Origin: Planctomycetota bacterium
GTDB lineage: Bacteria > Planctomycetota > Planctomycetia > Planctomycetales > Planctomycetaceae
Length of the DNA stretch: 7,154 nt
Assembly: GCA_027622115.1 (NCBI GenBank)
Contig: JAQBZS010000365.1
Coordinates: 1-7,154, forward strand
Direction of reading: 5' to 3'
Both the position numbers and the translations under genes were made by a program. Below the pieces are notes generated by a model, which worked only from the letters and a program-made list of their open reading frames with translations, ran no database searches and was not told the origin of the DNA. Numbering within the stretch: the stretch's first letter is position 1; every line of letters starts with the position of its first letter. This document shows positions 6,954 to 7,154 of the stretch, piece after piece.

Positions 6954-7154
6954 GCATCTTCTCCACGAATTCGATCGATGCTGGCGTTTGCTCGGAATCG
7001 GTGCATTCTCCCCGATCTTCGAAGCAATCACCACACCGGCGGCGCTTCCCGCGGATGTCGGCTGACGGAAGCCTGAATGAGTGGAGCCGCAAGTCTGGCC
7101 ACCGAGATTACGGTCAGCGTGTACCAACGCAGCTTCGCGATCTATTCTGTCCTC
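6954..7154. other. Leader upstream of the operon, no gene or clear promoter
   Basis: These 201 bases precede the first gene. I find only the ribosome binding site at 6964-6961. No convincing -35/-10 pair, riboswitch or terminator is visible, although planctomycete promoters are poorly described and hard to recognise by eye. The frame continuous with the downstream gene is open but its residues resemble no domain. Confidence 0.45.
6961..6964 (-). promoter_or_regulatory. Ribosome binding site fixing the start of the DUF1549/DUF1553 gene
   Basis: On the minus strand GGAG is followed by 7 bases and then ATG (6953-6951). It decides between this ATG and a TTG at 7127 that would add 58 residues and bury the signal peptide. 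I see no comparable site before the TTG. Confidence 0.75.

Noticed and set aside
6954..7127. Longer DUF1549/DUF1553 start at the TTG of 7127
   Set aside because: It would put 58 non-family residues before a clear signal peptide. The ATG at 6953 has a good ribosome binding site.

Overview
The window reads as a piece of a planctomycete chromosome (phylum Planctomycetota). The main evidence is a gene trio typical of that phylum, all on the minus strand: a secreted DUF1549/DUF1553 cytochrome-like protein, a Tat-exported DUF1501 protein and a secreted HEAT-repeat protein. All five recognisable coding units run on the minus strand, so transcription goes from high to low coordinates. The genus cannot be named from the sequence alone.

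Layout in transcription order. Positions 7154-6954 are a leader with no recognisable gene and no promoter I can defend. The DUF1549/DUF1553 gene (6953-4584) is followed after 54 bases by the DUF1501 gene (4529-3234). Its stop overlaps the start of the HEAT-repeat gene (3237-1936) in an ATGA, so these two are probably translationally coupled. Each of the three starts has a GGAG-type ribosome binding site 7-8 bases upstream. The products share an export theme: two have Sec-type signal peptides and one a twin-arginine signal. The first also carries one classical and one variant haem-type Cys/His motif. I infer an envelope-associated complex, but its substrate is unknown.

Downstream, the operon is damaged. 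From 1884 to 1540 lies the C-terminal remnant of an IS91-like (Y2) transposase without its catalytic part. Next, 1410-362 holds an M6-type zinc metalloprotease that has lost its N-terminus and has a one-base frameshift near 967, just before the codons for its HExxHxxGxxD zinc site. The truncation junction carries a short GGTG-N5-CACC motif of the kind scattered between genes in planctomycetes. The simplest reading is that a mobile-element event cut the 5' end off the protease gene, which then decayed.

The unit ends at a strong intrinsic terminator (153-91, minus strand): a 13-bp stem with a nested inner stem and a T-rich tail. A 60-codon ORF with a very good ribosome binding site lies between the protease remnant and the terminator; whether it is real is uncertain. 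I see no RNA genes, CRISPR arrays or complete mobile elements. The most interesting points are the wrecked protease/transposase junction and the possible haem chemistry of the trio, not a clearly new system.
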